Shown piece by piece: positions 17,130-26,170 of a stretch of 64,000 bases of DNA. This DNA comes from DASRDU01 sp046331565. GTDB lineage: Bacteria > Acidobacteriota > Blastocatellia > RBC074. The stretch lies in NCBI GenBank assembly GCA_046331565.1, contig JAXLQP010000002.1, forward strand, positions 1,178,001 through 1,242,000. Reading direction: 5' to 3'. The notes under the pieces were generated by a model, which searched no databases, had not been told where the DNA came from, and worked only from the letters and a program-made list of their open reading frames with translations. The translations under genes and the position numbers were made by a program. Positions within the stretch are counted from its first letter, which is position 1; every line of letters starts with the position of its first letter.

Positions 17130-18728
17130 ATGATCGTTCCGTTGAATGAATACGATTTTCTCAAACGCGCGCTGGCTGTCTGGCCTGACAAGGAAGCAGT
17201 CGTGTGCGGGCAGCATCGGTTCACTTACCGGCAGTTCGGCGGGCGCATCAATGCCTGGGCGCACGCGATGCGCGCGCTGGGAGTGCAGCACGGCGACCGC
17301 GTGGCAATTCTGTCGCAGAACTGTCATCGCATGCTCGAAGCCTTTTTCGGCGCGCCCCTCACCGGAGCGATTCTGATGTCGCTCAACTTTCGCCTGGTGC
17401 CTGCGGATTTTGAATACATCCTCAATCACGGCGAAGCGAAGGTGGTCATTGTCGAAGAAGGACTGACGCACCTGATTGACGAAATCCGCCCGCAACTGAC
17501 GAGCGTCGAGCACTTCCTGGTCGGCGCTGACGATCCGGGCAGCATCCCATCGGGCTGGCAGAGTTATGAAGCGCTGCTGGCTGAAGCCCCGGCTGAACCG
17601 GCTGAACCGGCAATGATTGATGAAAACGAACCATCGGCGCTGCTTTACACTTCGGGCACGACGGGCAAACCGAAAGGCGTGATGCTGACGCATCGCAATC
17701 TGTATATGAATGCGATCAACGCGACGATTGAATTCGGACTGCGCGATGCTGACGTTTACCTGCACACGCTGGCGATGTTTCACTGCAACGGCTGGGGCGT
17801 GCCTTATGCCGCAACGGGTGTGGGCGCGACTCACGTAGTGATGAAGAAATATGAGGCGGGCGCATTCTTTGATGTCGTCGTCAAAGAGAATGTCTCATTC
17901 GCCTGCATGCCGCCGACGATGATCAATCTGGCGATGAATCATCCGCTGGATGAAAAGACGCTGGAAGCCCTGCCAAAAGCGGTCAGGGTCGGCACTGCCG
18001 GTTCAGCCCCGCCGATGGCGCTGATCAGGGCGATGCAGGAACGCCTGGGCTGGCAGGTCATTCAGATTTACGGGCTGACTGAAACCGCGCCGTTCCTGAC
18101 TGTCTCAAAACTCAAGCCGAATATGCGCGACTGGCCGGTTGAAGAAAAGTACCGGATGCAGACGCGCACCGGATACCCGATGCTCGGCGTCGAATTGCGC
18201 GTGGTTGATGATGCGGGCAACGACGTTCCGGCGGATGGTCAGACCGTGGGTGAAGTGATTGCGCGCAGCAATGTCGTGATGGCCGGTTACTGGCGGCAGC
18301 CTGAAGCGACTGATGCCGTGATCGCTGATGGCTGGTTTCACACCGGCGATATGGCGACGCTCGACGGCGAAGGTTTCATCGAGGTCGTGGATCGCAAGAA
18401 GGATCTGATCATTTCAGGCGGCGAGAATGTTTCATCAATCGAAATCGAAGGCTTGCTTTACAAGCATCCGGCAGTACTCGAAGCCGCCTGCATCGCCGTG
18501 CCTGATGAAAAGTGGGGCGAAGTGCCGATGGCGATTGTGGTGCTGAAACCCGGCGAGTCAGCAACGGCAGATGATCTGATCGGCTTCTGCCGCGAACGAA
18601 TGGCCCATTTCAAATGCCCGAAGAAGATCATCTTTATGGACGCCCTGCCGCGCACCGCCACCGGAAAGATTCAGAAAAACGTGCTGCGCACGCAGCAGTG
18701 GCAGGGCAGAGAGAAGAAAGTGAATTGA
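17130..18728 (+). CDS. Acyl-CoA synthetase (AMP-binding)
   Basis: ANL-superfamily ligase of 532 residues activating a carboxylic acid to acyl-AMP and then acyl-CoA. The P-loop LLYTSGTTGKPKGVMLTHRN (residues about 169-188) and the YGLTETAP motif (about 315) are present. So are YWRQPEATD with GWFHTGD, and the C-terminal hinge and lysine region RKKDLIISGGENVSS with PRTATGKIQKN. The overall pattern is that of medium/long-chain fatty-acyl-CoA synthetases of the AcsF/FadD13 type. Chain-length preference cannot be read. A GAGG lies 7 nt before the ATG. A NIPSNAP gene follows after a small palindrome. Confidence 0.9.
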   Translation: MIVPLNEYDFLKRALAVWPDKEAVVCGQHRFTYRQFGGRINAWAHAMRALGVQHGDRVAILSQNCHRMLEAFFGAPLTGAILMSLNFRLVPADFEYILNHGEAKVVIVEEGLTHLIDEIRPQLTSVEHFLVGADDPGSIPSGWQSYEALLAEAPAEPAEPAMIDENEPSALLYTSGTTGKPKGVMLTHRNLYMNAINATIEFGLRDADVYLHTLAMFHCNGWGVPYAATGVGATHVVMKKYEAGAFFDVVVKENVSFACMPPTMINLAMNHPLDEKTLEALPKAVRVGTAGSAPPMALIRAMQERLGWQVIQIYGLTETAPFLTVSKLKPNMRDWPVEEKYRMQTRTGYPMLGVELRVVDDAGNDVPADGQTVGEVIARSNVVMAGYWRQPEATDAVIADGWFHTGDMATLDGEGFIEVVDRKKDLIISGGENVSSIEIEGLLYKHPAVLEAACIAVPDEKWGEVPMAIVVLKPGESATADDLIGFCRERMAHFKCPKKIIFMDALPRTATGKIQKNVLRTQQWQGREKKVN

Positions 18729-18740
18729 AATAATGTGTTC

Positions 18741-18767
18741 GTTCGACAAGCTGCCAGCTTGTCGAAC
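18741..18767. repeat. Perfect 13-bp inverted repeat
   Basis: gttcgacaagctg (18741-18753) and its exact reverse complement (18755-18767) with one base between. It shares the core gttcgacaagc...gcttgtcgaac with 3559-3613, so the two are copies of one palindrome family. Confidence 0.85.
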
Positions 18768-18785
18768 ACGTAGCAGGAGGTCGTC

Positions 18786-19580
18786 TTGAATCGTCGCCAC
18801 GTCTTGAAAACAGGAATCGCTGCGGGGATTACTGGCAGCATCAGCAGTAATGTGCAGGCCGCAGAAAGTGTGCATTACTACGAACTGCGCAGCTATGAAA
18901 CGCGCAATGATCTGAAGCCGAATCGCCTGCCGGATTTCTTCCGCGACCACTTTCTGCCCGCGATGAAGCGGCAGGGCCTCGGGCCGGTTGGTTGCTTTAC
19001 GGCGATTGCGGGAGTTCCGCGTCCCGGCCTGCTGGTTGTGATTGATTACAAATCGCTCGCTGAAATGCAGTCAGCGCACGAACGTTTGATGAATGACAGG
19101 GAATACGGCAGAGCCTTGCAGGAACTCGAAGGCGCGGGCGAACTGCCTTACGTGCGTTATGAAACGACGCTGCTGCGGGCGTTTGAAAAGCATCCGCAGA
19201 TCGAAGCGCCGAAGCCGCTGCCCGATCAGGACGGCAAACCGCAGCTTCGCGTCTTTGAGTTGCGCACTTATGAATCACGCACGACGCTGTCGCTCAGGAA
19301 CAAGATTGAGATGTTCAATCAGGAAGAGATCAGCATCTTCCGTGACTGCGGCTTTGCGCCCGTCTTTTTTGGCGCGACGACTGCCGGACAGCGCATGCCT
19401 TCGCTGACTTACATGGTTGGTTTCGACAGCATGGAGCAGCGGGAAAAGGCCTGGGCAAAGTTCGTCGCCAGCCCTGATTTCAATCGCATCAAGGTCAGAC
19501 CGGGCTGGACTGATGCCGAAGCAGTCTCAGTCATTCACAGCGCGTTTCTGCGGCCTGCGCCGTTTTCGCAGATTCGGTGA
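18786..19580 (+). CDS. NIPSNAP-family protein with Tat-like signal
   Basis: 264 residues starting at TTG. A strong AGGAGG six bases before it decides this start. The N-terminus MNRRHVLKTGIAAGITG has a twin-arginine pattern followed by a weakly hydrophobic region and an AxA-like site (VQAAE). Two ferredoxin-like NIPSNAP repeats follow: VHYYELRSYETRNDLKPN near residue 30 and LRVFELRTYESRTTLSLRN near residue 155. NIPSNAP domains are alpha+beta dimeric folds of mostly unknown role, often exported by Tat in planctomycetes and acidobacteria. A TatA gene is at 28694. Confidence 0.85.
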   Translation: MNRRHVLKTGIAAGITGSISSNVQAAESVHYYELRSYETRNDLKPNRLPDFFRDHFLPAMKRQGLGPVGCFTAIAGVPRPGLLVVIDYKSLAEMQSAHERLMNDREYGRALQELEGAGELPYVRYETTLLRAFEKHPQIEAPKPLPDQDGKPQLRVFELRTYESRTTLSLRNKIEMFNQEEISIFRDCGFAPVFFGATTAGQRMPSLTYMVGFDSMEQREKAWAKFVASPDFNRIKVRPGWTDAEAVSVIHSAFLRPAPFSQIR

Positions 19581-19640
19581 GGATTGCTTTGCTGATTGCC
19601 GGAAGGTTAAGCTTATTGCGATTTCTGATTGTTTAGCCAT

Positions 19641-20705
19641 ATGAATACTGAGATTATCAGCCACCGGTCTTCAGCAACTGCCCGCGTCATCGCAGGCAGC
19701 TTTGCTTTTCCGCTGTTACCATCGGCTGCTGAAGAAATTTCCCTGCAGATACAAGTTCCTGATTTTGGTCTCGGCCTGACTGCATCACTCCGGGAAAAGC
19801 CAGATTTCGACAGCCGCAGATTGCTTGTGCAAGTCCTGATTGACGACGATGTCATTGCAGTTATGACAATGACTGGCCGTCTGACTGAGAATGGCAGCAA
19901 GTTTCGACCTGAGGAAATTGACTGGCAGGTTAGGCTTGAAGAGGAGAACCCGCGAGCTGAATTTGTGGCTTCGACTCTTCAGGCCGTGTTCGGGCTGACT
20001 GACGGTTTACGGCTCAGGATACCTGAATATCAGATTGATTACCGGTTGAACTTTGAGATGCCGCTTTCATCAGTCATCTGGATGCTGCAACGCCGACAAG
20101 CAGCTTACAGGCTGATGGTGATTGAACGGGCTACCGAGCGGGAATTTTTACTGCCTCCGCATTTCTCCGGCGATGATGCTGAAACCATTTCATTTCTTTA
20201 TCACGCCATTGTTGAGCGTCACTGTATCTGGCCTCTTAATGGCACAGTAACAATTTTCATTCCGGCTTTACAGGAAAATCTTGAGTGGCTGTCATTGCAT
20301 CATCAACCAGCACGATACCAGCTTCCGCCAACTCTCGCCAGTCGAACGCTGCTGGGGCAGGAGATTCCACTCGGGCGCGAAACAGTGATTATCGAAGATG
20401 GCATTGTAGAAGACTTGGATCGCATTATTCAGGAGATGTCGAGCAATGATGGCCACCGTGTTGAAGTAAAGCTTCGCTCGCTGAGCGGACAGATTCGTTA
20501 CGAATTGCCGGAATCTCCGCGATTGCCTGTGGCAGCTTGGGACAAGAAAATTCAGATGCTGATTGATCTGGAGGACAAACTGGTTGACTCACTGGCAAAT
20601 CGTTATCACGCGCTGGCCGCTTCGACACTGGCCAATCTGACTGATGAGGAGAAGGCTGAGATTACCGCTCGGCCTGAACTTGATGAAGAAGCTTTTGAAT
20701 TTTGA
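19641..20705 (+). CDS. Unknown protein upstream of a PIN-domain gene, possible antitoxin-like partner
   Basis: 354 residues from the ATG at 19641 (a TTG at 19629 is in frame and less likely). I recognise no family. The N-terminal half is rich in short beta-like strands (SLQIQVPDFGLGLTASL, RLLVQVLIDDDVIAVMTMTG). A middle section, DYRLNFEMPLSSVIWMLQRR, is followed by mixed alpha/beta, and the last 80 residues are mainly charged helix (IQMLIDLEDKLVDSLANRYH, LTDEEKAEITARPELDEE). The stop lies 15 nt before the ATG of the PIN gene, in the usual antitoxin-then-toxin order. It is four times longer than a typical VapB antitoxin. Its base composition is less GC-rich than that of its neighbours. Confidence 0.65.
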   Translation: MNTEIISHRSSATARVIAGSFAFPLLPSAAEEISLQIQVPDFGLGLTASLREKPDFDSRRLLVQVLIDDDVIAVMTMTGRLTENGSKFRPEEIDWQVRLEEENPRAEFVASTLQAVFGLTDGLRLRIPEYQIDYRLNFEMPLSSVIWMLQRRQAAYRLMVIERATEREFLLPPHFSGDDAETISFLYHAIVERHCIWPLNGTVTIFIPALQENLEWLSLHHQPARYQLPPTLASRTLLGQEIPLGRETVIIEDGIVEDLDRIIQEMSSNDGHRVEVKLRSLSGQIRYELPESPRLPVAAWDKKIQMLIDLEDKLVDSLANRYHALAASTLANLTDEEKAEITARPELDEEAFEF

Positions 20706-20720
20706 TTGGCAATCCTACCT

Positions 20721-21203
20721 ATGCCCACAGCCCCGGCCCTCCCTGAAATCTCTCTCGTGATGGATAGCGATGTGCTGACCGACTGGCGATACAACAGGTC
20801 TGAAACGCTCAGGGCAATCCGCGATTACATTGGCAGGCTCAAAAAGCCGCCTGCCCTGACAGCCGTTGGTGTTTTTGAGGCGTTGCAGGGATTTGAAAAG
20901 ATCGCTGCCAAGGCCGGCGGCGGTGATGAACGTACTCAGGAAGATCGAAAGAAGACGGAACAACTGATCCAGACATGTGAAGTCCTGCCGTTTGATCACG
21001 CTACAGCAGCAGTCGCTGCCTATATCTTCCCGCGTCTGTCGCAGAGTGACCGCAATAAACACTGGCGCGATATATTTATTGCAGCCACTGCGCTGGCTCA
21101 CAATCATGGCGTTGCCACACGCAACCAGCGTGATTTTGAAATAATTGCGCAACACCTGCCGCCAGCTTATCCTTTCTTGCGGCTTGCAGTATGGAAGTCA
21201 TAG
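20721..21203 (+). CDS. PIN-domain ribonuclease, VapC-like toxin
   Basis: 160 residues from the ATG at 20721. A TTG at 20706, directly after the upstream stop, is an alternative. PIN-fold acidic residues are visible: Asp15 in LVMDSDVLTDW, Glu in VGVFEALQGFEK (about residue 55), and the C-terminal pair in WRDIFIAATALAHNHGVATRNQRDFE (first Asp about 121). These would coordinate Mg/Mn for RNA cleavage, as in VapC toxins. There is no strong ribosome-binding site, so translational coupling to the upstream gene is likely. It converges on the FKBP gene 6 bp away. Confidence 0.82.
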   Translation: MPTAPALPEISLVMDSDVLTDWRYNRSETLRAIRDYIGRLKKPPALTAVGVFEALQGFEKIAAKAGGGDERTQEDRKKTEQLIQTCEVLPFDHATAAVAAYIFPRLSQSDRNKHWRDIFIAATALAHNHGVATRNQRDFEIIAQHLPPAYPFLRLAVWKS

Positions 21204-21209
21204 CAGGGG

Positions 21210-21773
21210 TCACATTCCGAAAGTGGAGCCTTTTTTGATGCCGACCAGCTCCACTTCAAAGATCAGAGTGGCGTTGGGCGGGATGGTTCCGTTGCCTTCC
21301 TTACCGTAAGCGAGATCGGGCGGAATGACCAGTTTGCGTTTGCCGCCGACGCGCATGGATTCGATGGTTTTGCCGCCGTCACCGCCGATGCCGATCTGCC
21401 AGCCTTTGATGATACTGTCCATGCCGAGCTTGAAACTGATGGGCTTGCCGCCGACGCTCGATTCAAACTGCTTCCCGTCCTGAAACTTTCCGGTGTAATG
21501 CACTGAGACGGTCTGCCCGAAGAGCGGCTTCGGGCCGTCACCCACAACGAGGTCTTGATACTGCAGGCCGGATGGCGTAGCTTTCAATTCTCCGGTGGCT
21601 TTACCGGCTGATGCCTGAGCGGCTGGCGAATCTGCGGGTGAATGGCTGACAGATGGCTGCGTGGCTGATGGTGAAGAAGCCGGAACGGTGCTGCCCGCAG
21701 TTGTGTTGTCAGAATGCTGACAACCGGTCAGCAGCAGAAGCAGAGCCGCGATGATTGCAAATGTAAACTTCAT
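21210..21773 (-). CDS. FKBP-type peptidyl-prolyl isomerase, lipoprotein
   Basis: 187 residues from the ATG at 21773, which has GGAGAAAG just upstream. A longer in-frame extension to 22265 crosses the promoter and is rejected. The signal MKFTFAIIAALLLLLTGC ends in a lipobox (LLTGC), so it should be a lipid-anchored envelope protein. A Ser/Ala/Pro-rich linker (about 20-70) leads to the FKBP domain: SGLQYQDLVVGDG, VSVHYTGKFQDGKQFESS, GWQIGIGGDGGKTIESMRVGGKRKL and the closing ATLIFEVELVGI. Its likely job is prolyl cis-trans isomerisation during folding of exported proteins. A good sigma-70-like promoter lies upstream. Confidence 0.93.
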   Translation of the reverse strand: MKFTFAIIAALLLLLTGCQHSDNTTAGSTVPASSPSATQPSVSHSPADSPAAQASAGKATGELKATPSGLQYQDLVVGDGPKPLFGQTVSVHYTGKFQDGKQFESSVGGKPISFKLGMDSIIKGWQIGIGGDGGKTIESMRVGGKRKLVIPPDLAYGKEGNGTIPPNATLIFEVELVGIKKGSTFGM

Positions 21774-21839
21774 AACTTTCTCCGAAGACAGCAGGGATTG
21801 ATGAATGGGATCACGGGGCCGGGGCAGTGAGCGCGGAGT

Positions 21840-21868
21840 ATCATAGCCATCACCTGCACGATGGTCAA
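21840..21868 (-). promoter_or_regulatory. Sigma-70-type promoter for the FKBP gene
   Basis: Read on the minus strand: -35 TTGACC (21868-21863), 17-bp spacer, -10 TATGAT (21845-21840). It lies about 67 bp upstream of the FKBP ATG in the divergent gap with the ROK gene. Confidence 0.65.
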
Positions 21869-21929
21869 AACCAATTGCCACCGGCCTGCTCCCGCCTGAA
21901 GATTGAATGATCGAAAGGAAGGCTGCGCT

Positions 21930-23000
21930 GTGAGTCAAAACAACGGTCCACAAAGCAAAGCGAAAAACACTCACCTGACCTGCGCCGTTGATCTGAGCCG
22001 GGGCGGAGTTGTGGCGGCGCTCGTTGATGAACGCGCCCGCGTGGTGACGAGCCGACACGCTGAATTGCCGGAAGCAGGCGGCAGAGCCGCAGTGCAGGCG
22101 CTCAGCAGCGGGTTGCTGGAAACCTGTGCCGCCGATGAGCGCGGCGAAAGCGAAATTCGCGCGGTTGGCATCTGCATTCCCGGCAATGTTGATCAGCGGG
22201 CCGGACGAGTGACCGCGCCGGGCCTCAGGTGGGATCGCGTGGCCTTGCGCGAAATGATCGAACAAAGTCTTGAAGCTTCAGGCGTGGATGTGCGCCGGGC
22301 CACATCGGCAAAGCGCGCGCGCGCTGAACGAATGGATTCAGCCCTGCCGGTGATTGCGCTGACTTCGGAGGCGATTGCCGGAGTCGTGGCTGAACAGTGG
22401 TGCGGCGCGGCTGAAGGCAAGCAGCACGCGATCTTTGTCAGTGTGGGGCGCAGAATTGAAGCCGGGATTATCGCTGAAGGAAAGATTATTCAGGGCGCGG
22501 GCGGCGTGGCCGGAGCGGCGGGCTGGTTTGCGCTGAGTGAAGGTTTCAGAGAAGAGTATGCGCAGCGCGGCTGTCTGGAAACGGAAGCGGCAGCATCGGC
22601 GCTGGTGCGGCGTACAATCGAGAACTGGTCGGGTGATACTGATTCGCCGCTCAGCCGTGTGGTCTCAGAAGATCCGCGCCATCTGACGGCGGAAACAGTG
22701 ATTCGCGCGGCGCGCAGCGGTGATTCGCTGGCGCTTGGTGTGGTCACGGATGTCTGTGCGTGGCTTGGTCGCGGCGTGGCGGAACTGATTTCAATCTTCA
22801 ATCCTGAAGTGGTGATTATGGGCGGCGAACTTGGCGTGGCGCTGCGGCCTTATCTCAATGAAGTGCGGCGCGAGGCGCGATTGTGGGCGCATCCGCTGGC
22901 AGCGCGGCAGTGCCGGATTCTGAGCGCAACGCTGGGCAAAAACACGGGCCTGCTCGGTGCGGCGCGGCTGGCGTATCAGAGTCTGAATCAGAGTTCGTGA
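21930..23000 (+). CDS. ROK-family protein with degenerate zinc motif
   Basis: 356 residues from GTG 21930, which has AAGGAAGG 7 nt upstream. A TTG at 21903 is in frame but lacks a ribosome-binding site. The ASKHA fold is suggested by CAVDLSRGGVVAALVDE (first phosphate loop), VGICIPGNVDQRAGRVTAPGL, and the C-terminal FNPEVVIMGGELG. ROK proteins are sugar kinases or repressors. The usual GHxxx...CxCGxxGC zinc site is reduced to GCLETEAAAS, with the His and first cysteines missing. There is no N-terminal helix-turn-helix, so it is not an obvious NagC-type repressor. It may be a non-canonical kinase or a non-catalytic paralogue. Confidence 0.8.
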   Translation: MSQNNGPQSKAKNTHLTCAVDLSRGGVVAALVDERARVVTSRHAELPEAGGRAAVQALSSGLLETCAADERGESEIRAVGICIPGNVDQRAGRVTAPGLRWDRVALREMIEQSLEASGVDVRRATSAKRARAERMDSALPVIALTSEAIAGVVAEQWCGAAEGKQHAIFVSVGRRIEAGIIAEGKIIQGAGGVAGAAGWFALSEGFREEYAQRGCLETEAAASALVRRTIENWSGDTDSPLSRVVSEDPRHLTAETVIRAARSGDSLALGVVTDVCAWLGRGVAELISIFNPEVVIMGGELGVALRPYLNEVRREARLWAHPLAARQCRILSATLGKNTGLLGAARLAYQSLNQSS

Positions 23001-23022
23001 GGTTGAGAAGGGAAGTGAATCG

Positions 23023-23433
23023 TCAGTTGCGGGCGCGCAGGGAATCGTCATCTTCGCGCAGGGTTTTGATCAGCAGCCGTTCAAGTTCATCCACATCTAT
23101 CGGCTTGCGCAGGTACGCGCGCCAGGAAAACGCGTTGGACTGGCCGTTTTCAGTCAGCGGATCACTGAAGGCTGACAATCCGATAATCGGCACCCGGCTG
23201 AGTCTGGGATTTTGCGTAATGCGGCGAGCTGCTTCCAGTCCGTCGAGCTTCGGCATCATCACGTCCATCAGAATCACATCCGGTTCTTCACGATTGGCGA
23301 CAGAGACTGCTTCCTCGCCATCGGCTGCCACAACAACTTTGTAACCCTGCATATCGAGCAGCACCGCGAGCATTTCGCGAATGTCGTCGTTATCGTCAAC
23401 CACCAGCACTTTCCGGGCAGACTCTTTCGACAT
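23023..23433 (-). CDS. Single-domain response regulator
   Basis: A 136-residue CheY-like receiver with nothing attached. The acidic pair is DDNDD (start of the domain), the phospho-acceptor Asp sits in PDVILMDVMMPKLDG, Ser/Thr in IIGLSAF, and Lys in YLRKPIDVDE. A GAGGA precedes the ATG. No histidine kinase is adjacent, so the partner is encoded elsewhere. A second stand-alone receiver follows 250 bp away on the same strand. Confidence 0.92.
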   Translation of the reverse strand: MSKESARKVLVVDDNDDIREMLAVLLDMQGYKVVVAADGEEAVSVANREEPDVILMDVMMPKLDGLEAARRITQNPRLSRVPIIGLSAFSDPLTENGQSNAFSWRAYLRKPIDVDELERLLIKTLREDDDSLRARN

Positions 23434-23679
23434 AGGTCCTCAAGACAGGGACACGGCGGGGGAGGGGCAATAATGACAGAACCGTACCGGACAGGAAAAC
23501 TAATGCTGCTTATGTTTGCAGCATTGATTGGGCGCACAGCTCCGGGGGTGCTGGCATTCTAGTGAGTGACTGCATGAGCGTCAAGACATATCAGAGTGGA
23601 CCTGGGCAGAAGCTACTGCTGATGCGGGATTGCAGCAAGTGAGCGAAGCGATTATGTGAGGTTGTCAATGAAGCTGATC

Positions 23680-24087
23680 TCAGACAACCGGAACTACGGC
23701 ACGTTTTGAAACCAGCAGCGATCTGATGGTGTCAGCCAGCGAGCGATAATCACTGATTGGTTTGCGGACAAAACGATTGATTCCTGAGTTGAGGCGGCTG
23801 GTCAGATGATAATCATTCATATTGCCACTCAGCGCCAGAATCGGCACTGAACTGACCTTCCCCTCTTCGCTGCGAATGCGATGCGACATCTCCAGCCCGT
23901 CCGTCACCGGCATCACCAGATCGGTGATGATGACATCAGGATCACACCAGAGCGCTTTCTGATAGCCATCTTCACCATTGCAGGCCGTGACCACGTCGAA
24001 CCCGTCAAGCTGAAGCAGTTCGGCCAGAGCCAGCCGGGTGTTTTCCTCGTCTTCCACCACGAGGATTCTGATTCTTCCATCGAACAT
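23680..24087 (-). CDS. Single-domain response regulator
   Basis: 135 residues from the ATG at 24087. An AGGAG 8 nt upstream fixes this start over the in-frame TTG at 24108. Receiver motifs: VVEDEENTR, phospho-acceptor in PDVIITDLVMPVTDG, switch residue in ILALSGN and Lys in FVRKPISDYRSL. There is no output domain. It is only moderately similar to the neighbouring receiver at 23023-23433, so the two are not a recent duplication. Confidence 0.92.
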   Translation of the reverse strand: MFDGRIRILVVEDEENTRLALAELLQLDGFDVVTACNGEDGYQKALWCDPDVIITDLVMPVTDGLEMSHRIRSEEGKVSSVPILALSGNMNDYHLTSRLNSGINRFVRKPISDYRSLADTIRSLLVSKRAVVPVV

Positions 24088-24427
24088 AATGCTACTCCTG
24101 TGTTGCAAGACCCTCTCAGAGCCGGTAGTAACCGAAAGAAAATGGCAAAGGGTGTGCCAGGCATCGCACAGAACCGATTAATCAGCCGCACGAAGACCGG
24201 GCCGCCGCATCAGCAGGGGAGAGATTGAACAGATTCTTTGATTTAACTGCCGCGATGGGGTGCCGCAGCACGAGTCAGCCAAAAGCTGACCGGAACTTAT
24301 TAACTTTGATTTCGCTCCAGTCGCCGGACAGGCAGGTATTTCCTGCTCAGTGAAGTGACACAACCAGGAAAATTCTACAGGGTGAGGCAGAAAAAATGGT
24401 TTTCATCTGCCCTGTCCGCACCCTGCC
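24088..24427. other. Intergenic region, no gene recognised
   Basis: Separates the response regulator start from the 3' end of ggt. It holds no convincing ORF. A weak hairpin with 6-bp arms (ggcaga 24386-24391 / tctgcc 24406-24411) lies 17 bp beyond the ggt stop and could end its transcript, but it lacks a following T-tract on the minus strand. Confidence 0.5.
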
Positions 24428-26170
24428 TCAGTAACCAGCAGACCGGCCATCAAGCCGCGGATCGCTGCCGCCAAGCCGGACACCGGTTTTGTCTTCGATC
24501 ATGATTCCTTCACAATCGCCCATATAACGCGGACGTTCGACAAATCTGTGTCCCATCTCGCGCAGCCGGTTGAGAACGTCGGGCGCCAGGCCGAACGGCT
24601 CGTAAGTGATCTGATCGGGCAGCCACTGATGATGCACGCGCGGCGCGTCAATCGCCTGCTGAATATTCATCCCGTAATCAATAATGCCGGTCAGCACCTG
24701 CATGACCGTATTGATAATCGTCGGCCCGCCAGGGCTGCCGATGGCAAACCACAGCCTGCCGTCATTCAGCACAATTGTCGGCGTCATTGATGACAGCGGG
24801 CGCTTGCGAGCGGCAACAGCATTGGCTTCGCCCTGAACGAGGCCGTAAGCATTGGGCGAGCCGGGCTTCGGCGCAAAATCATCCATCTCGTTGTTGAGCA
24901 GGAAGCCGGCGCCTTCAACCGTGATCTTGTTGCCGAAGCTGTCATTGAGCGTGTAGGTATTGGTCGCCACATTGCCGTCCTTGTCAACGACGGTGAAATG
25001 TGTGGTTTCGTCTGATTCATAAGCCGCCGGGTTGCCGTGCCCGGTTTCCTCTGAGGTTGAAGCGCGGTCGGGGCGAATCGTGGCGGCCAGCTTTTCGGCA
25101 TACGAACGCGAGGTCAGCCCGGCCACCGGAACCTTGACGAAATCAGGATCACCCAGAAATTCGGCGCGGTCAGCGAAGGCGCGGCGCATGGCTTCGACCT
25201 TCAGATGAGTTGAAGCGACCGAACCAAAGCCCATTTCCCTGAGATCGAATTTTTCCAGGATGTTGAGCATTTCAATCAGCGCGACTCCGCCTGATGACGG
25301 CGGCGGCATCGTGATGACTTCGTAGCCGCGATAAGTCGTGCGCAGCGGTTCGCGCTCGACGACTTTGTAATTTTTCAAATCCTGCACGGTCATCCACGTC
25401 TGCCCGTTCAGGGCGTGTTTCATGCTCGCTTCGATCAGTTGCGCGGTTTTGCCTTCATAAAATTCACGCGGCCCTGATTTGATCATGCGCGCAAAAGTGG
25501 CCGCGAGTTCCGGCTGACGGAAAATTTCGCCGGTTTCATAAGGTTTGCCGTCACGCAGGAAGATGCGTTTCGTTTCAGGATAGCGCGAGAGTTCTTCCTG
25601 ACCTGCTTTCAGGCTGCGTTCGAGCATGTACCAGACGGGAAAGCCTTCCGTTGCCAGGCGGTGCGCGGGTTCAGCCACCTGCGCCCATTTCATCGTGCCG
25701 TACTTTTCCAGCGCATAAGCCAGACCTGCCACCGTGCCGGGCACGCCAGCAGCTTTGTGACCGAAGGTTGACGATTCTTTGATGTATTCGCCCTTGTTAT
25801 CCAGATAAGTATTGCGCCGCGCGACTGCCGGGGCCATTTCGCGGTAATCAATCGCAGTGGCCCGGCCATTCGCCGTTCTGATGACCATAAAGCCGCCACC
25901 GCCCAGATTGCCCGCCGAGGGCCACACAACCGCCAGCGTCAGACCAACCGCGACTGCCGCATCAACTGCATTGCCGCCGCGTTTGAGAATGTCAACTCCG
26001 ACCTGCGAAGCGATTTCGCTGACCGACGACACCATGCCGTTTTTACCGCGAACCGGTGGGCGCGACGCCGCCTGAACAGCAGTGCGTGAAGTGAAACTGA
26101 CCGGCAGGGCAGCATAAGAAAACAGGAGCGCGAAACAGAGCAGAAACGAAAGTGCTTTTCTGGATGACAT
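24428..26170 (-). CDS. ggt: Gamma-glutamyltransferase
   Basis: A 580-residue periplasmic N-terminal-nucleophile hydrolase that cleaves gamma-glutamyl bonds of glutathione and related peptides. The signal peptide is in the first 35 residues (LSFLLCFALLFSYAALPVS). The large subunit has GGNAVDAAVAV and NLGGGGFMV. Autocleavage is expected before the Thr of ETTHFTVVDKDGNVA (near residue 383), creating the catalytic threonine. The small subunit has RPLSSMTPTIV and GSPGGPTIINTV, the substrate-binding motifs. Length is normal (E. coli 580). The adjoining nitrilase gene on the same strand suggests nitrogen scavenging, but the 155-bp gap makes an operon unproven. Confidence 0.95.
   Translation of the reverse strand: MSSRKALSFLLCFALLFSYAALPVSFTSRTAVQAASRPPVRGKNGMVSSVSEIASQVGVDILKRGGNAVDAAVAVGLTLAVVWPSAGNLGGGGFMVIRTANGRATAIDYREMAPAVARRNTYLDNKGEYIKESSTFGHKAAGVPGTVAGLAYALEKYGTMKWAQVAEPAHRLATEGFPVWYMLERSLKAGQEELSRYPETKRIFLRDGKPYETGEIFRQPELAATFARMIKSGPREFYEGKTAQLIEASMKHALNGQTWMTVQDLKNYKVVEREPLRTTYRGYEVITMPPPSSGGVALIEMLNILEKFDLREMGFGSVASTHLKVEAMRRAFADRAEFLGDPDFVKVPVAGLTSRSYAEKLAATIRPDRASTSEETGHGNPAAYESDETTHFTVVDKDGNVATNTYTLNDSFGNKITVEGAGFLLNNEMDDFAPKPGSPNAYGLVQGEANAVAARKRPLSSMTPTIVLNDGRLWFAIGSPGGPTIINTVMQVLTGIIDYGMNIQQAIDAPRVHHQWLPDQITYEPFGLAPDVLNRLREMGHRFVERPRYMGDCEGIMIEDKTGVRLGGSDPRLDGRSAGY

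Noticed and set aside
21774..22265. N-terminal extension of the FKBP frame
   Set aside because: It crosses a good promoter and the GGAGAAAG ribosome-binding site; the start at 21773 gives a clean lipoprotein signal.
24178..24363. 61-codon minus-strand frame in the gap before ggt
   Set aside because: No ribosome-binding site, no conserved-looking sequence; likely chance.
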